Source: Podila epigama (taxonomy: Eukaryota > Mortierellomycota > Mortierellomycetes > Mortierellales > Mortierellaceae). From it: a DNA stretch of 13,707 nt. A program made the translations under genes and the position numbers. Position 1 is the stretch's first letter. Every line of letters starts with the position of its first letter. This document shows positions 1-9,238 of the stretch, piece by piece. The notes beneath the pieces were generated by a model. The model made no database searches, had not been told where the DNA came from, and saw only the letters and a program-made list of their open reading frames with translations. Where the stretch lies: NCBI GenBank assembly GCA_015679605.1, contig JAAAVE010000775.1:1-13707 (forward strand). The letters run 5' to 3'.

Positions 1-25
1 TTTTTTTTTTTTTTTTTTTTTTTTT
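1..25. repeat. 25-base poly-T run
   Basis: The window opens with 25 uninterrupted T. Similar A/T homopolymers recur through the non-coding DNA here (for example 20 A at 2256-2275), so it fits the general composition of this genome and need not be a transposon tail. It may continue outside the window. Confidence 0.9.
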
Positions 26-126
26 CCCTTCTATTTTCGATCACATCTCACTGTGATCTACCAAAGCAATGGTCTCGTTCTATATCTTTGTTGGTTTGTC
101 GATGCAAGCAAGTGAAGTACCCCATG

Positions 127-379
127 GTCAAGAATTGGTGGCATTATGATTCAAAAAGGAAAAAACGAAAAATAGTTGGGCCATGATTCGCCAAGAATTC
201 CTTTCACCTTCCACAAACAAAAATCACCTTTTTCCTTTGTTGATGCATGCAATGATGCAATGGTTAATTGTGGCCGTCAAGGTATGTTGGTACATTTCTG
301 TTGAGTCGAGAATTGGTGGCACTCTGATTCAAAAAGGGAAAAAAATGAAGAGAATGCATCCTTGATTTGGCAAGAATTG
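127..379 (+). repeat. Imperfect direct duplication, two copies about 178 bp apart
   Basis: Copy 1 (about 127-201) and copy 2 (about 305-379) share AGAATTGGTGGCA, then after three variable bases TGATTCAAAAAGG, then an A-rich stretch, and finally a GATT..GCAAGAATT-like or GCCAAGAATT block. The offset is 178-179 bp throughout. The octamer CAAGAATT occurs at 129, 192 and 371, with a CGAGAATT variant at 307. No terminal inverted repeats or coding capacity are seen. It is most simply an old tandem duplication of intergenic DNA. A repeated regulatory element upstream of the transporter is a weaker alternative. Confidence 0.75.
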
Positions 380-775
380 TTTTTTTTTTACGTTTGCCAA
401 AGCAAAAAAAACAAGGTTGGATTCCGCAGCATTGGGCGTTCGCTCTCCTTTTTTTTTGAATTGACCAACCACCATCAATCCACAGTTCCCACCTCCAACA
501 TGGGGGGTGGTCGCACAGTTGAAAATCGTGTGTTCACTTGTGTTTGTGTGTATGTAATGTGCAATCTGCACATGCTTTGCTGACAAGCAGCTCCAATGCT
601 CCCGAAGGTCCAACGTACTGTACGGGTGTGCTGTAGGTCCATCTGTTTGCCTATCTCTCTGCTCTGCATGTCATTGCATATCTCGGTGTTTTTGAAGGAG
701 GTGAATCAAGAATCAAGACTCAAGAGAAAGAAATAGAAGGAAAAATAAAATTTAAATCTCTCCGCGCCGAGTATG
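380..775. other. Intergenic region without a recognised gene
   Basis: Both strands carry only short reading frames of low-complexity, non-conserved-looking sequence. The stretch has a GT-rich run near 530-560 and the odd palindrome CGTACTGTACG at 614-624, flanked by two copies of AGGTCCA (606-612 and 636-642). I see no RNA gene or domain-bearing exon. Confidence 0.6.
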
Positions 776-1075
776 ATTTGCGCACACACACACACACACA
801 CTCAAACACACGAAAAAAACCTTTTTTTTCTTTATTTTGTTATTTTATATACACCTTACTTTTTTTCTTCGGATTCTTCTTTCTTTCTTTCATTTCTTCT
901 TCTTCTTCTTCTTCTTCACCGACACTCCCTTTGACACTTCGTCATCTCTCTCTTCTCCTCCTCCCCACTCTTCCTTCCCCTTCCCTCCTTTTATCCCTCT
1001 CCCCTCAGTCTCAACTAGTCACCTTCTTCTGTCGCGGCGTGTCTTCACTCGACTCTCATTCATCGCTCGTCCCCA
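776..1075 (+). promoter_or_regulatory. CT-rich promoter and 5' leader of the ABC transporter gene
   Basis: A (CA)9 run lies at 783-800, a TATATAC element at about 847-853, then an almost pure pyrimidine tract to about 1020 that includes a TTC trinucleotide repeat (about 894-917). Long pyrimidine tracts just upstream of the transcription or translation start are common in fungal genes. The translation start at 1076 follows. The exact transcription start cannot be read from sequence. Confidence 0.55.
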
Positions 1076-4000
1076 ATGCTCTTCTCCACAGAGTCACATC
1101 CTTCATTTTGTGGTAACCAAACTGAGGTAACATTTCTAACTGATTCGCTCATTCTCACTCGAGTCTAAATCATTTTGAATTTATTGTCGTTCATCAAATG
1201 TTCTCATTCAGTCTTTTAAACTTGCTTCTAATGAGTTGTTCATTTTTGCTTTGCTTTTGCTCACTACTCTTTGATCTCCGTGCAGGCTCCATGGATCGAC
1301 AATGACTTTGGCCCATGCTTCCATGAAAGGTAAGCATCTCTCCCTCCCTCCCACTTGCACTCTTTTCCTATTAGACCGCGATTGGGTCAAATTCTTTTGC
1401 TGGCAAAAATTCATGGTGCAACAATAATGTTGATCAGATCAGCATTTTGGGTCCATTTCCCTCTCCATTTCCTCGGCCATTTCAGCAATCCATTGAAATT
1501 CGTCGTTGGGTCCTTTGCCAACTCGACTCGACCTCAAGCTCTCTTATTTCCTTGTCCGCTCCAATAGCGGCGTCCCTGTTTGCCGTTGGGCGCCGCTTTA
1601 TGGTGAATGGTTTTTTTGTCCTTGCACTTACTCGTGACGGATAGCTTAGTTTCAACTTTAGCAAAAAGCCTGGCATGAGGACAGCAAGATAGGAAACTGC
1701 GGACCTTGTGTTGAACGAACCCTGGTTGGAGAACCTTAAATGGGTGTGGATGGGCAACAAAGAGAAAAGTTTGTCTGCAAAGTTCTCACCGTTGTTGTTG
1801 TATGTTGTTGTTCTCCCCTTCAAACCTATAGTGTACTGAATGCTGGTATTCCAATGGTATGCGCGGTCTTGTCGTTGACCACCATCCTCGCTACTGTGGT
1901 TTACAAGCGCGTGCGCAGGAACCACTCGGGTGATCACTCTGGTTACTTGCCCATTTCAGGACAAGAAGACAACTATCCCTCACACGCCAATGTCGACGAT
2001 CAGGACACGAACGATAACGCTCCAAACTCAAATTCTGATGTCCATCTTGGCCAAGTGTCATCAGGCCGCCGCATCACTGTGCGCGATGCCTTAAAGACCC
2101 TGTTTACCTTTGTTTCCCTTGGCGTGTCTATCACCTGGTTGATTCTTCGTTCAGGCGAGGACAAGCACACGTACTTGTACATCTCGCCGCTTGTAGCAAC
2201 CATTGCATGGGTAAGTTGCTTTCAGGTTGATTGTGAAATGATTGGATTTTTTATTAAAAAAAAAAAAAAAAAAAACTTTTTATTTTATAACACCGCTGAC
2301 TTACTTGTTGGTCCAATCGGTATGCGTCCGTTGTTCTAACGTGTTGCTTTCCTTGCACCTTGGTTCCGAATAGGCTTACATCGCCATCCTTACAATTGTG
2401 CACTTGGTTCGACCACTTAATCCTTTGGTGTCCCTCACACCTCACTTCTCGGTATTCTTCATCGTCAATCTGCCAATCGCCTTGCTGAGACTCCGCACCC
2501 AGATCCTCCAAAAGTCATCCAACGCTGGTCTTATCCTGGCCTCCATTTACTTTGCCGAAGCCGTCGTTCTAGCCTTTCTCGCCTTGAGTTCTGGCAGGTC
2601 AACCAAGGCCCATGTCGCCAAGCCAGGTGAGCGTGTCCCATGTCCCGAGGCGACCGCATCCGTACTCGACCTCGCTCTTTTCGCATGGGCTGATCCTTTG
2701 ATCCGACGTGGCTTCAGCAACACTTTGAACGGAGATGATATCTGGGATTTCCGCCTGAGCGACTACTCCTCCGCTGTCATCCATCATTTCCGCCAGTCAA
2801 TCCTTGCCACACGCAAGAACTACCCATTCATCATTCGCCTGATCATCAACTTCAAGAGTCGAATTTCCGTTCAGGTTGTCTGGGCTGTCCTCTGGGGACT
2901 CTTGACATTTGTTGGACCATACTCTCTGGAGCGCATTTTGTACTTTGTCGATCACAAGGACGAAATGTCGGCTGAGTGGGGCTACCTCTATGTCTTTGGT
3001 ATGCTCTTTGGCATGTTGCTCGCCACTGTTGGACAGTCTCAGATGTTGTGGCATGGACGTCGGATTTCAATGCAGCTTCGCTCCATCATTGTTGGTGAGG
3101 TCTACGCCAAGGCTCTTCGCCGCAAGGACCGTGCCGGGCAGACGCAAAAGACTCAAAGCGATTCTGACGACGAAGACAATGAAATGTTTACATACGGAGC
3201 CATCAACACGATGATCTCGAACGACACATCCGAGATTTCCGAAGCCAGTGCCTATCTTCAGGATATTTACATCCTTCCACTCCAGATCGTGCTTGCCATC
3301 ATCTTCTTGTACCGTATTCTTGGATGGTCTTCATTTGCTGGTGTTTTCACAATGGCTGCTTTTATCCCCTTCAATATTTATCTCACCAAGAAGGTCGAAG
3401 AGATTCAGGACGAGTTGATGAAGGCCACCGATAAACGCTCCGAGTTGATGAACGAACTCTTGCAAGCCATCCGTATCATCAAGTTCTTTTCCTGGGAGCG
3501 CAACTTTTATGCCAAGGTTGACCAAGCTCGTGAGAAAGAGTTGCGTCAGTTGAGACTTCGCTTCACATGGTGGATCTTTGGTACTGCCATTTGGTTCGGA
3601 ACACCTGTCTTTGTCACTATCACCACATTCTTTGTCTACACCAAAGTCGCTGGCAATGTCTTGACTGCCAGCATCGCTTTCCCTGCCCTTGCGTAAGTAT
3701 TCTTTATATCCCTTTGATTGGAGATGATGATTTGGTGGGGTTGATTTTTTTATTTATTCATTTCCCTCTTGGTTCTGACTTTATTGTTTCCGTTTCGTTA
3801 TTCCTCAATAGACTTTTCAACGTGTTGAGAGCACCTATGGATGCATTCCCTGAGATGCTTCAGCTGTGTCTCCGTGCAAAGGTCTCTGCTGCTCGTATCG
3901 ATCGATTCTTGGACGAGGAGGAGGTTTTGGTTTACAGCAACACTAAGCCACGCAAGAGCTTGCCCAGCGACCCTATTATTGGCTTTAAGAATGCAACCTT

Positions 4001-7000
4001 CTCCTATGCTGGCAAGGCTGAACAGGATGCTGCCAATGCGACCCATGCTGCAGGAGGCACTGTGAGCGGACATCATTTTGAACTGAAGGATCTCAACCTC
4101 GAGTTCCCCGTTGGTGAACTCTCGGTCATTACCGGTCCTACTGGAAGCGGAAAGACATCTCTTTTGTTGTCGCTCCTTGGCGAAATCAATCCTGTCAAAG
4201 GTCAGGCATTCCTTCCACGCCGTGACTCCCATGACATTAACCCTGTAACTGGCCTCACTAACGGCATTGCCTATGTTGCCCAACAAGCTTGGCTTCAGAA
4301 CAATACTGTCCGCAATAACATCTTGTTCGGTTCACCCTTTGAGCAGCGTAGATACGACCAGGTCGTTGAAATGTGTGCCCTCAGCCGTGATTTCGAGATT
4401 CTTGAGCATGGCGACGAGACCGAGATTGGTGAGCGTGGCATTACTCTGTCTGGAGGTCAGAAGCAACGTATCGCTCTTGCCCGCGCTATCTATTCCCGAG
4501 CCGGTCATATTTTGTTGGACGACTGCTTATCTGCTGTTGATGCTCATACTGCCAAGTGGCTCTTTGCCAAGTGTTTGATGGGTCCACTCATGCAAGGCCG
4601 TACTCGTGTTCTGGTGACCCATGCCGTCTCGCTCACCCTCCGTGGTGCTGCTCATGTTGTTGTTCTCAAGAACGGATCTGTTGTTGCCAATGGAACGGCG
4701 CAACAAGTCATTGACTCTGGTGTCTTGGGCGATGAGGTGACTAATGAGGAGTCGGTTTCCGAGGAGGGATCTACAGATGATCACACTGTTACAGGAGTCG
4801 ATGAAGCTGAAGATGACAAATCATCCAATGCACCCACATCGTCATCCTCTGTCAACTTGACCGCTGCCGGAAAGAAGAGACAAGCCTCGAATGGAGACGA
4901 TGCCTCGACCGACTCGACCATCCCAGCAAAGGAAAGGAAGAAGCTCATTGACGATGAGAGCAAAGTCGACGGCTCTATTTCTTGGACAGTCTACCAACTT
5001 TACTTTGGATCCATGGGTGGTATTCCCTACTGGATTTTCCTCTTGTTTGCCTTCCTTATGATGCAAGTCTTCCAGGTTGCATCGGACATGTGGTTGCGAT
5101 TCTGGGCTTCGGCCGCCAAACGGGATAGCGATTCTTCTTCGGACTTTGCTGTGGCCTCCATGCCTTCCTACGCTTCGTCTGCATCGAACTCCGCTGTCAA
5201 TGCCTCTGGCCTGATGATGTCTTTTGCTTGCCAGTACCGCAGTGACCACACGTACTTTGGCGGTAACCCTTTCCGAATGTGCCGTCAAGAGTACTATGAT
5301 ACCCGCCAGCCTATGAGCCCCATTTCTGCTCTGGAATACCAAGCAGCAGAAGAAGCCCAGTTCTCGACCTTGTCTTATAAGCCTGGACGATCGGTTGGCG
5401 ATTTGAACTATTACCTCGGAATTTATGCACTGTTGTCGTTCCTGTACATCATTACCATTATGTACCGCCAGGCTGTCCAGTATAAAGGTTCTCTTACTGC
5501 TTCCCGCTCTATTCACAGACGCCTCTTGACCCGTATCCTGAACTCTCCTGTCCGTTTCTTCGATACCACACCCCTGGGTCGTATCATGAACCGATTCACC
5601 AAGGATATTGAGACTGTGGATCAAGAAGTGGCGCCCATTGCCTCCAACCTCATGTTCGATTTCCTGGGCACAATGACTGTTGTCCTGATGATTTCGTTCG
5701 TCACACCCCAGTTCTTGTTCGCTGCCTTCTTCATCTCCATCCTGTTTGTGATCATGGCAACCCTCTACCTTCGCACCTCCCGTGAATTGAAGCGCCTCGA
5801 GTCTATTGCAAAGTCACCCATTTTCTCTCATTTTGGCGAGTCTCTCTCGGGAGTTGCCACAATCCGTGCATATGGTCAGGAGAAGCGTTTCCAGCATGAG
5901 AACCTCGAATTGATGGACAGCCACAACCGACCCTTCTTCTATCTCTGGGTTTGCAACCGCTGGCTCTCGATCCGTGTGGATGTCCTTAGTGCCTTGGTTG
6001 CCTTCTTTGCTGGTCTCTTTATTGTCATCAACCGCGACACTGTCGAAGTTGGTGCTGCAGGTCTCTCGCTTTCATACGCTCTCACATTCACGGATCACGT
6101 CCTCTGGTTGGTGCGTTTGTACTCGAACAATGAGATGAACATGAACTCTGTTGAGCGTGTCAGGGAATACATGAGCCTGCCTCAGGAGCCTCCAGCTGTG
6201 ATCGAGGGTTGTCGCCCACCACCAGGCTGGCCAAACAATGGCGAGATCACCGTGGAGAATCTGGTGATGCAGTACTCTCCAGAGGACCCACCCGTTATTC
6301 GTGATGTGAGCTTCCACGTCAAGCCAAGAGAAAAGATTGGTATTGTGGGACGCACTGGTGCCGGAAAGTCGACGCTAGCAGTAGCCTTTTTCCGATTCAT
6401 GGAGCTCACAGCTGGAAAGATTACGGTAGATGGTATTGATATCTCCAAGCTTGGTGTGCACGACCTTCGTTCGTCCTTGACTATTATCCCTCAAGACCCA
6501 GTGCTCTTCATTGGCACCATTCGCACCAATCTGGACCCATTCAACGAGCACGATGATGCTGCATTGTGGGCAACCTTGAAGCGCGTTCATCTTATTTCCG
6601 AAGATGGTACCGAATCCAACTCGTTTGGTAATCTCGATAGTGAGGTTCATGAGAACGGCAACAACTTTTCGCAAGGCCAGCGTCAGTTGATTGGTCTTGC
6701 GCGTGCATTGCTGAAGCAGAGCAAGATTATTATTCTGGACGAGGCTACTGCCTCTGTCGACCATGAGACTGACGCCCGTATCCAGGCTACGATCCGTCAA
6801 GAGTTCAAGGAGTCAACGTTGTTGACCATTGCGCATCGTCTGAGAACCATTATTGATTTTGACAAGGTGTTGGTCATGGATCACGGAAAGGTCGTACAGT
6901 TTGATACACCATACAATTTGATTCGCGAGGAAGGTATCTTCAGAGGCATGTGCCAGCGGTCAGGAGAGTTTGAGCTTTTGCTCGAGATGGCAGCAGTTGC

Positions 7001-7013
7001 TAGCCAGCAGTAG
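1076..7013 (+). CDS. ABCC-family (MRP/Ycf1/Ybt1-type) full-length ABC transporter, five exons
   Basis: Exons: 1076-1126, 1286-1329, 1832-2210, 2374-3692, 3812-7013; introns are GT..AG and phases match, giving about 1664 residues. The first exons restore an N-terminal FC..(E)..W..DFGPCF pattern expected of ABCC proteins, followed by five membrane segments (TMD0, about 33-250), TMD1 (about 320-620), NBD1, an acidic Ser-rich linker (about 905-975), TMD2 (about 985-1390) with a long loop (about 1033-1127), and NBD2. NBD1 has Walker A GPTGSGKT (706-713), LSGGQ (810-814) and Walker B ILLDD (831-835), with Asp835 where a catalytic Glu would sit. This degeneracy is usual in ABCC NBD1. NBD2 has GRTGAGKST (1444-1452), FSQGQ (1550-1554), Walker B with Asp1574-Glu1575, and an AHR H-loop. 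Family members export glutathione or other conjugates and bile-acid-like anions, often into the vacuole. The length is close to yeast Ybt1, but the exact substrate and orthology are unknown. An acidic insert (SDSDDEDNE, about 420) lies in TMD1. The stop is TAG at 7011-7013. Confidence 0.93.
1127..1285 (+). other. Intron 1 of the ABC transporter
   Basis: Donor GTAACA follows exon 1 in phase 0. The acceptor is CCGTGCAG, ending at 1285. Candidate branch sequences (CTAAT, CTCAC) lie in a pyrimidine-rich 3' half. Splicing joins the 17-residue first exon to a 44-nt second exon. Confidence 0.75.
1330..1831 (+). other. Intron 2 of the ABC transporter (502 bp)
   Basis: Donor GTAAGC (1330) and acceptor CCTATAG (ends 1831) join AG with T to make a Ser codon (phase 2). 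At 502 bp it is three to four times longer than the other introns of this gene (159, 163 and 119 bp). I found no recognisable RNA gene or protein domain inside it. Reading frames crossing it on the minus strand look like chance. Confidence 0.75.
2211..2373 (+). other. Intron 3 of the ABC transporter with a 20-base A run
   Basis: Donor GTAAGT (2211) follows the Trp codon of an IAW sequence. The acceptor is GAATAG (ends 2373), phase 0. A run of 20 A (2256-2275) interrupts it. Removing the intron joins two halves of one TMD0 membrane segment. Confidence 0.85.
3693..3811 (+). other. Intron 4 of the ABC transporter (119 bp)
   Basis: Donor GTAAGT (3693) and acceptor TCAATAG (ends 3811) join GC with A to give Ala598. 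This restores PALALFNVLRAPM, the conserved end of TMD1 in ABCC proteins, which strongly supports the splice. Confidence 0.9.
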
Positions 7014-7135
7014 GGTTACTATGTTTTGATACAATCGTTGCTTTTCAACATCTTTTTCTTATATATTGTTTTTTTTTCTTCTTCTTGTATTTGCATCATC
7101 ATATATCCGCATATTTCATTAAAGAAATGATTTTC
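7014..7135 (+). terminator. 3' UTR and polyadenylation region of the ABC transporter
   Basis: Downstream of the TAG stop is a T-rich stretch with ATATATTG and ATATATCC elements, then ATTAAA (7118-7123), a common variant of the AATAAA signal. The next gene converges from the other strand, and the two stop codons are only 263 bp apart, so 3' ends may overlap. Confidence 0.5.
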
Positions 7136-7276
7136 CTGAAATGTTGGCAATGAGCGCTGTGTAGAATTGGTGTTTTGGGTTGGATGAAATGTATGCTCCG
7201 AGTAAATCCAAGTAAATGCAAGCTTCTCAATAGGATTGCAGAGTACTGTTTAGACAATGACGATAAACCTACGCTT

Positions 7277-8837
7277 TTACTTTGGGGTGATAGTCTCTGC
7301 TATGACCCTGTTAGGATTGTCAGCAATGTCCTCCTTGCAGTAACTGTCCTGGTTCACCTGAACCCCAAAGACTTCTGGGAATCCATGACACAAGTCGTTA
7401 CCATAGCCCCTGGTCTTGACTAGGTAGGTCAAGGCGGCTTGGTCTTGTCTGTGGTTGTCACGCGACGATCCTTCGGGAGCAATGCATTCCTTGGTTCGCG
7501 CACAGTCCACCCATTCGCGCATGATACCTTGACGTACAGTTGTGTTTCGAACATCAAAAGCGATAGCGGCCCCGTTGCAATTGGTCTCGTCTGCTGCAAA
7601 GTTGTCCAAAGAGTCATTAAAGTACTCGAGCATCTTTGGATGGGTCCAGGTCCACATGGTGTCCTGTGATTGTGGTGTCCAGAGGCCATGTGTGCGCATG
7701 AAGCTAGGCAGCCACCGCAAGAACTCGATACTAATACGATCACCCGAATCAAGCCAAAGAACTATTCCTGGTTCGTGGTGAGGCGGGATAGACTTTGAGG
7801 CAGATTTTGGTGACACTGCCTTTTGCTTCTCCTCAAGAGCCTGACGTGTTTGTACATCCAACTGTTGCGAGATTCTACTACTGTCCTTGTTCTCATGAGT
7901 ATCCAGATTCGGTCTCAATAGGTGCGACGATGTCGTCCTTTCAATATTAACATCCCATTTGTTGAAGCTCGATATTGATTCCTGTTGTTGAGCCAAGAGG
8001 CGTTGACTGACCTCTTCGATGATACCAGCCTTCCAACCATACTCGCCACGGGTTTCAGTGCCGAGAGCCCAGAATGCTGGGTACTTTTCAAATTCGAAAT
8101 CGTAGACTTCATCCATGTATCCTGCCTCGATGAGGGCCTTGAAGGCTCTTCTCTTGCGCTTTGTAGGACCCATGCCCATATTGTAAACGACAACGCGAGG
8201 TCGTATTTCGAACGAGACTGACCTTGTGGCATTGATCCCCTTTTTTTCAAAATCGCCACGTGGATGAAGGTCCTGTCGAAGGGGTGAACGAGTCGTTTTT
8301 GCCATGTGCTGTAGCTGTGCTGCTGCTGCTGCTACCTTCTTCTTCTTGGTCTTCTTCTTTTTTGGTTTCTTGAGAATAACAGCCATGTCTGGACTGGTTT
8401 CAATGTACTGACGACCCAATTGTTCTCTTTGGAGACGCATGATTTCATCCTCTATGGGTGATGTATCCAACAAATTGAGGACACTGTTTAAATGGTACAG
8501 GAAAGCTTCGAGCGCACAGGCGTGGTTTCCACTGGCTGCAGTGACAATGGTGACAGGAACTGTTAATGGTCGTAGACTCTCCAAGCTAGCCTCGACAGCA
8601 CTGAAACGAGGTATACGGGTACTGGACGAATCTATGGGATTGCAAGGGGGGGGCGGGGGGAAAGATATGGTGATAAGTGGTTTGATTTATATAGAACTCG
8701 CCTTTCATCAAAATACATTTTGGAGAGGGTGTAGTACCAAAGGTGTAGAGATAGTACTGTAAAAAGCCTAGAGGTGCCAAAAGGCAAGCACCGATGAATA
8801 CAGGCTTGCGAATGGACGGAATGAATGGGTAGTGCAT
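7277..8837 (-). CDS. Predicted type II membrane protein, DUF1647/glycosyltransferase-like
   Basis: Read on the minus strand as exon 1 (8837-8738) and exon 2 (8631-7277, stop TAA), about 484 residues. Residues about 12-32 form one hydrophobic segment after a short basic N-terminus, a signal-anchor layout typical of Golgi enzymes. Then come VTIVTAASGNH, a Lys/Ala-rich low-complexity insert (about 120-145), VVVYNMGMG, YDFEFEKYPAFW, YGWKAGIIEE, WLDSGDR (326-332, a DxxD-like motif with Asp328 and Asp331), and HRQDQ (427-431) near the C-terminus. This order resembles DUF1647-type proteins and GT-A-fold glycosyltransferases (acidic metal-binding motif, late HxxDQ). Enzymatic activity and substrate are not known. 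NAT, NDS and NTT sequons and several Cys fit a lumenal domain. The exon 1 junction is uncertain: a phase-matching intron is my preferred reading, but a frame slip in the poly-C tract is also possible. Confidence 0.72.
8632..8737 (-). other. Proposed intron in the type II membrane protein gene
   Basis: On the minus strand a GTACTA donor (8737) and CCCATAG acceptor (8632) remove 106 nt and give a Gly/Asp-type phase 1 join (G + AT = GAT). The sequence before the acceptor is a strong polypyrimidine tract containing C6-G-C8. The exon 2 frame has a stop (TAA) upstream inside the proposed intron, so unspliced DNA cannot encode the joined protein. The donor is not a strong consensus. A second phase-compatible donor (GTATTT, 8716) exists. 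Confidence 0.5.
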
Positions 8838-9016
8838 AGTGTATTATGCATAGTCGTGGGTTTGATGGACCGGAAGATGAACAAGAAGAAAAAATGAGGG
8901 AGAGGAGGACTTGGTGAGGAGATGTAAGGATTTGAATCTGTCCTGAGGAGGATGTCTTGCATTCATATCCATATCCATACTTCAAGAGTATGAGGGTGGC
9001 GTTGTTGTGTCATGTA

Positions 9017-9045
9017 CATGTCGCGCCATGTCGCGCCATGTCGCG
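9017..9045 (+). repeat. Three tandem copies of CATGTCGCG(C/T)
   Basis: Copies at 9017-9026, 9027-9036 and 9037-9045 are identical except at the end of the last. The exact 10-bp period places each TCGCG core on the same face of the helix. It lies 20 bp from an E2F/SCB-like site and about 180-210 bp upstream of the minus-strand gene start, suggesting a regulatory role. Confidence 0.85.
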
Positions 9046-9065
9046 TGAAAATGGAGCTTGGCAGA

Positions 9066-9078
9066 TTTTGGCGCGAAA
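9066..9078. promoter_or_regulatory. E2F/SCB-like element TTTTGGCGCGAAA
   Basis: The 13-mer contains TTTGGCGC (E2F consensus TTTSSCGC) and overlapping CGCGAAA (yeast SCB, CNCGAAA). Both motifs are bound by G1/S regulators in their lineages. Placement about 230 bp upstream of the minus-strand gene is compatible with cell-cycle control of that gene. Function is inferred from the motif only. Confidence 0.45.
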
Positions 9079-9230
9079 CATTCACCTAAAAAAAATGGAG
9101 GCGAGACGAAAGGTATATTTTTTTTTGTTTGCATGTATTTTTTTTTCCCGGGATATCATCCGTCTTCCGTTTTGTCGTTTTGTGAGCCAACATGAAAGAT
9201 GATGAACATTCATTTTCCGTCCCTTGCTTT

Positions 9231-9238
9231 AACCCTAA
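9231..9238. promoter_or_regulatory. Telobox-like AACCCTAA
   Basis: The octamer equals one and a third units of the TTAGGG telomere repeat on the opposite strand. In fungi such boxes can bind Tbf1/Rap1-type factors. It is a single copy in non-coding DNA, and an eight-base match can occur by chance. Confidence 0.25.

Noticed and set aside
1482-1937. 151-codon minus-strand frame across intron 2 and exon 3 of the transporter
   Set aside because: It is antisense to a well-supported gene, has no recognisable domain and mixes intron and exon sequence; probably chance.
2254-2511. Minus-strand 85-codon frame over intron 3 and exon 4
   Set aside because: It is a shadow of the transporter exon, and its C-terminal Phe run is just the reverse complement of the A run.
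4509-4523. Missing catalytic Glu in NBD1 Walker B as a possible defect
   Set aside because: Asp at this position is the normal degenerate state of ABCC NBD1; NBD2 keeps Asp-Glu.
8920-8950. tRNA T-arm-like GATTCAAATCC on the minus strand
   Set aside because: The flanking bases do not form the 5-bp T stem, and no acceptor, D or anticodon arms fit.
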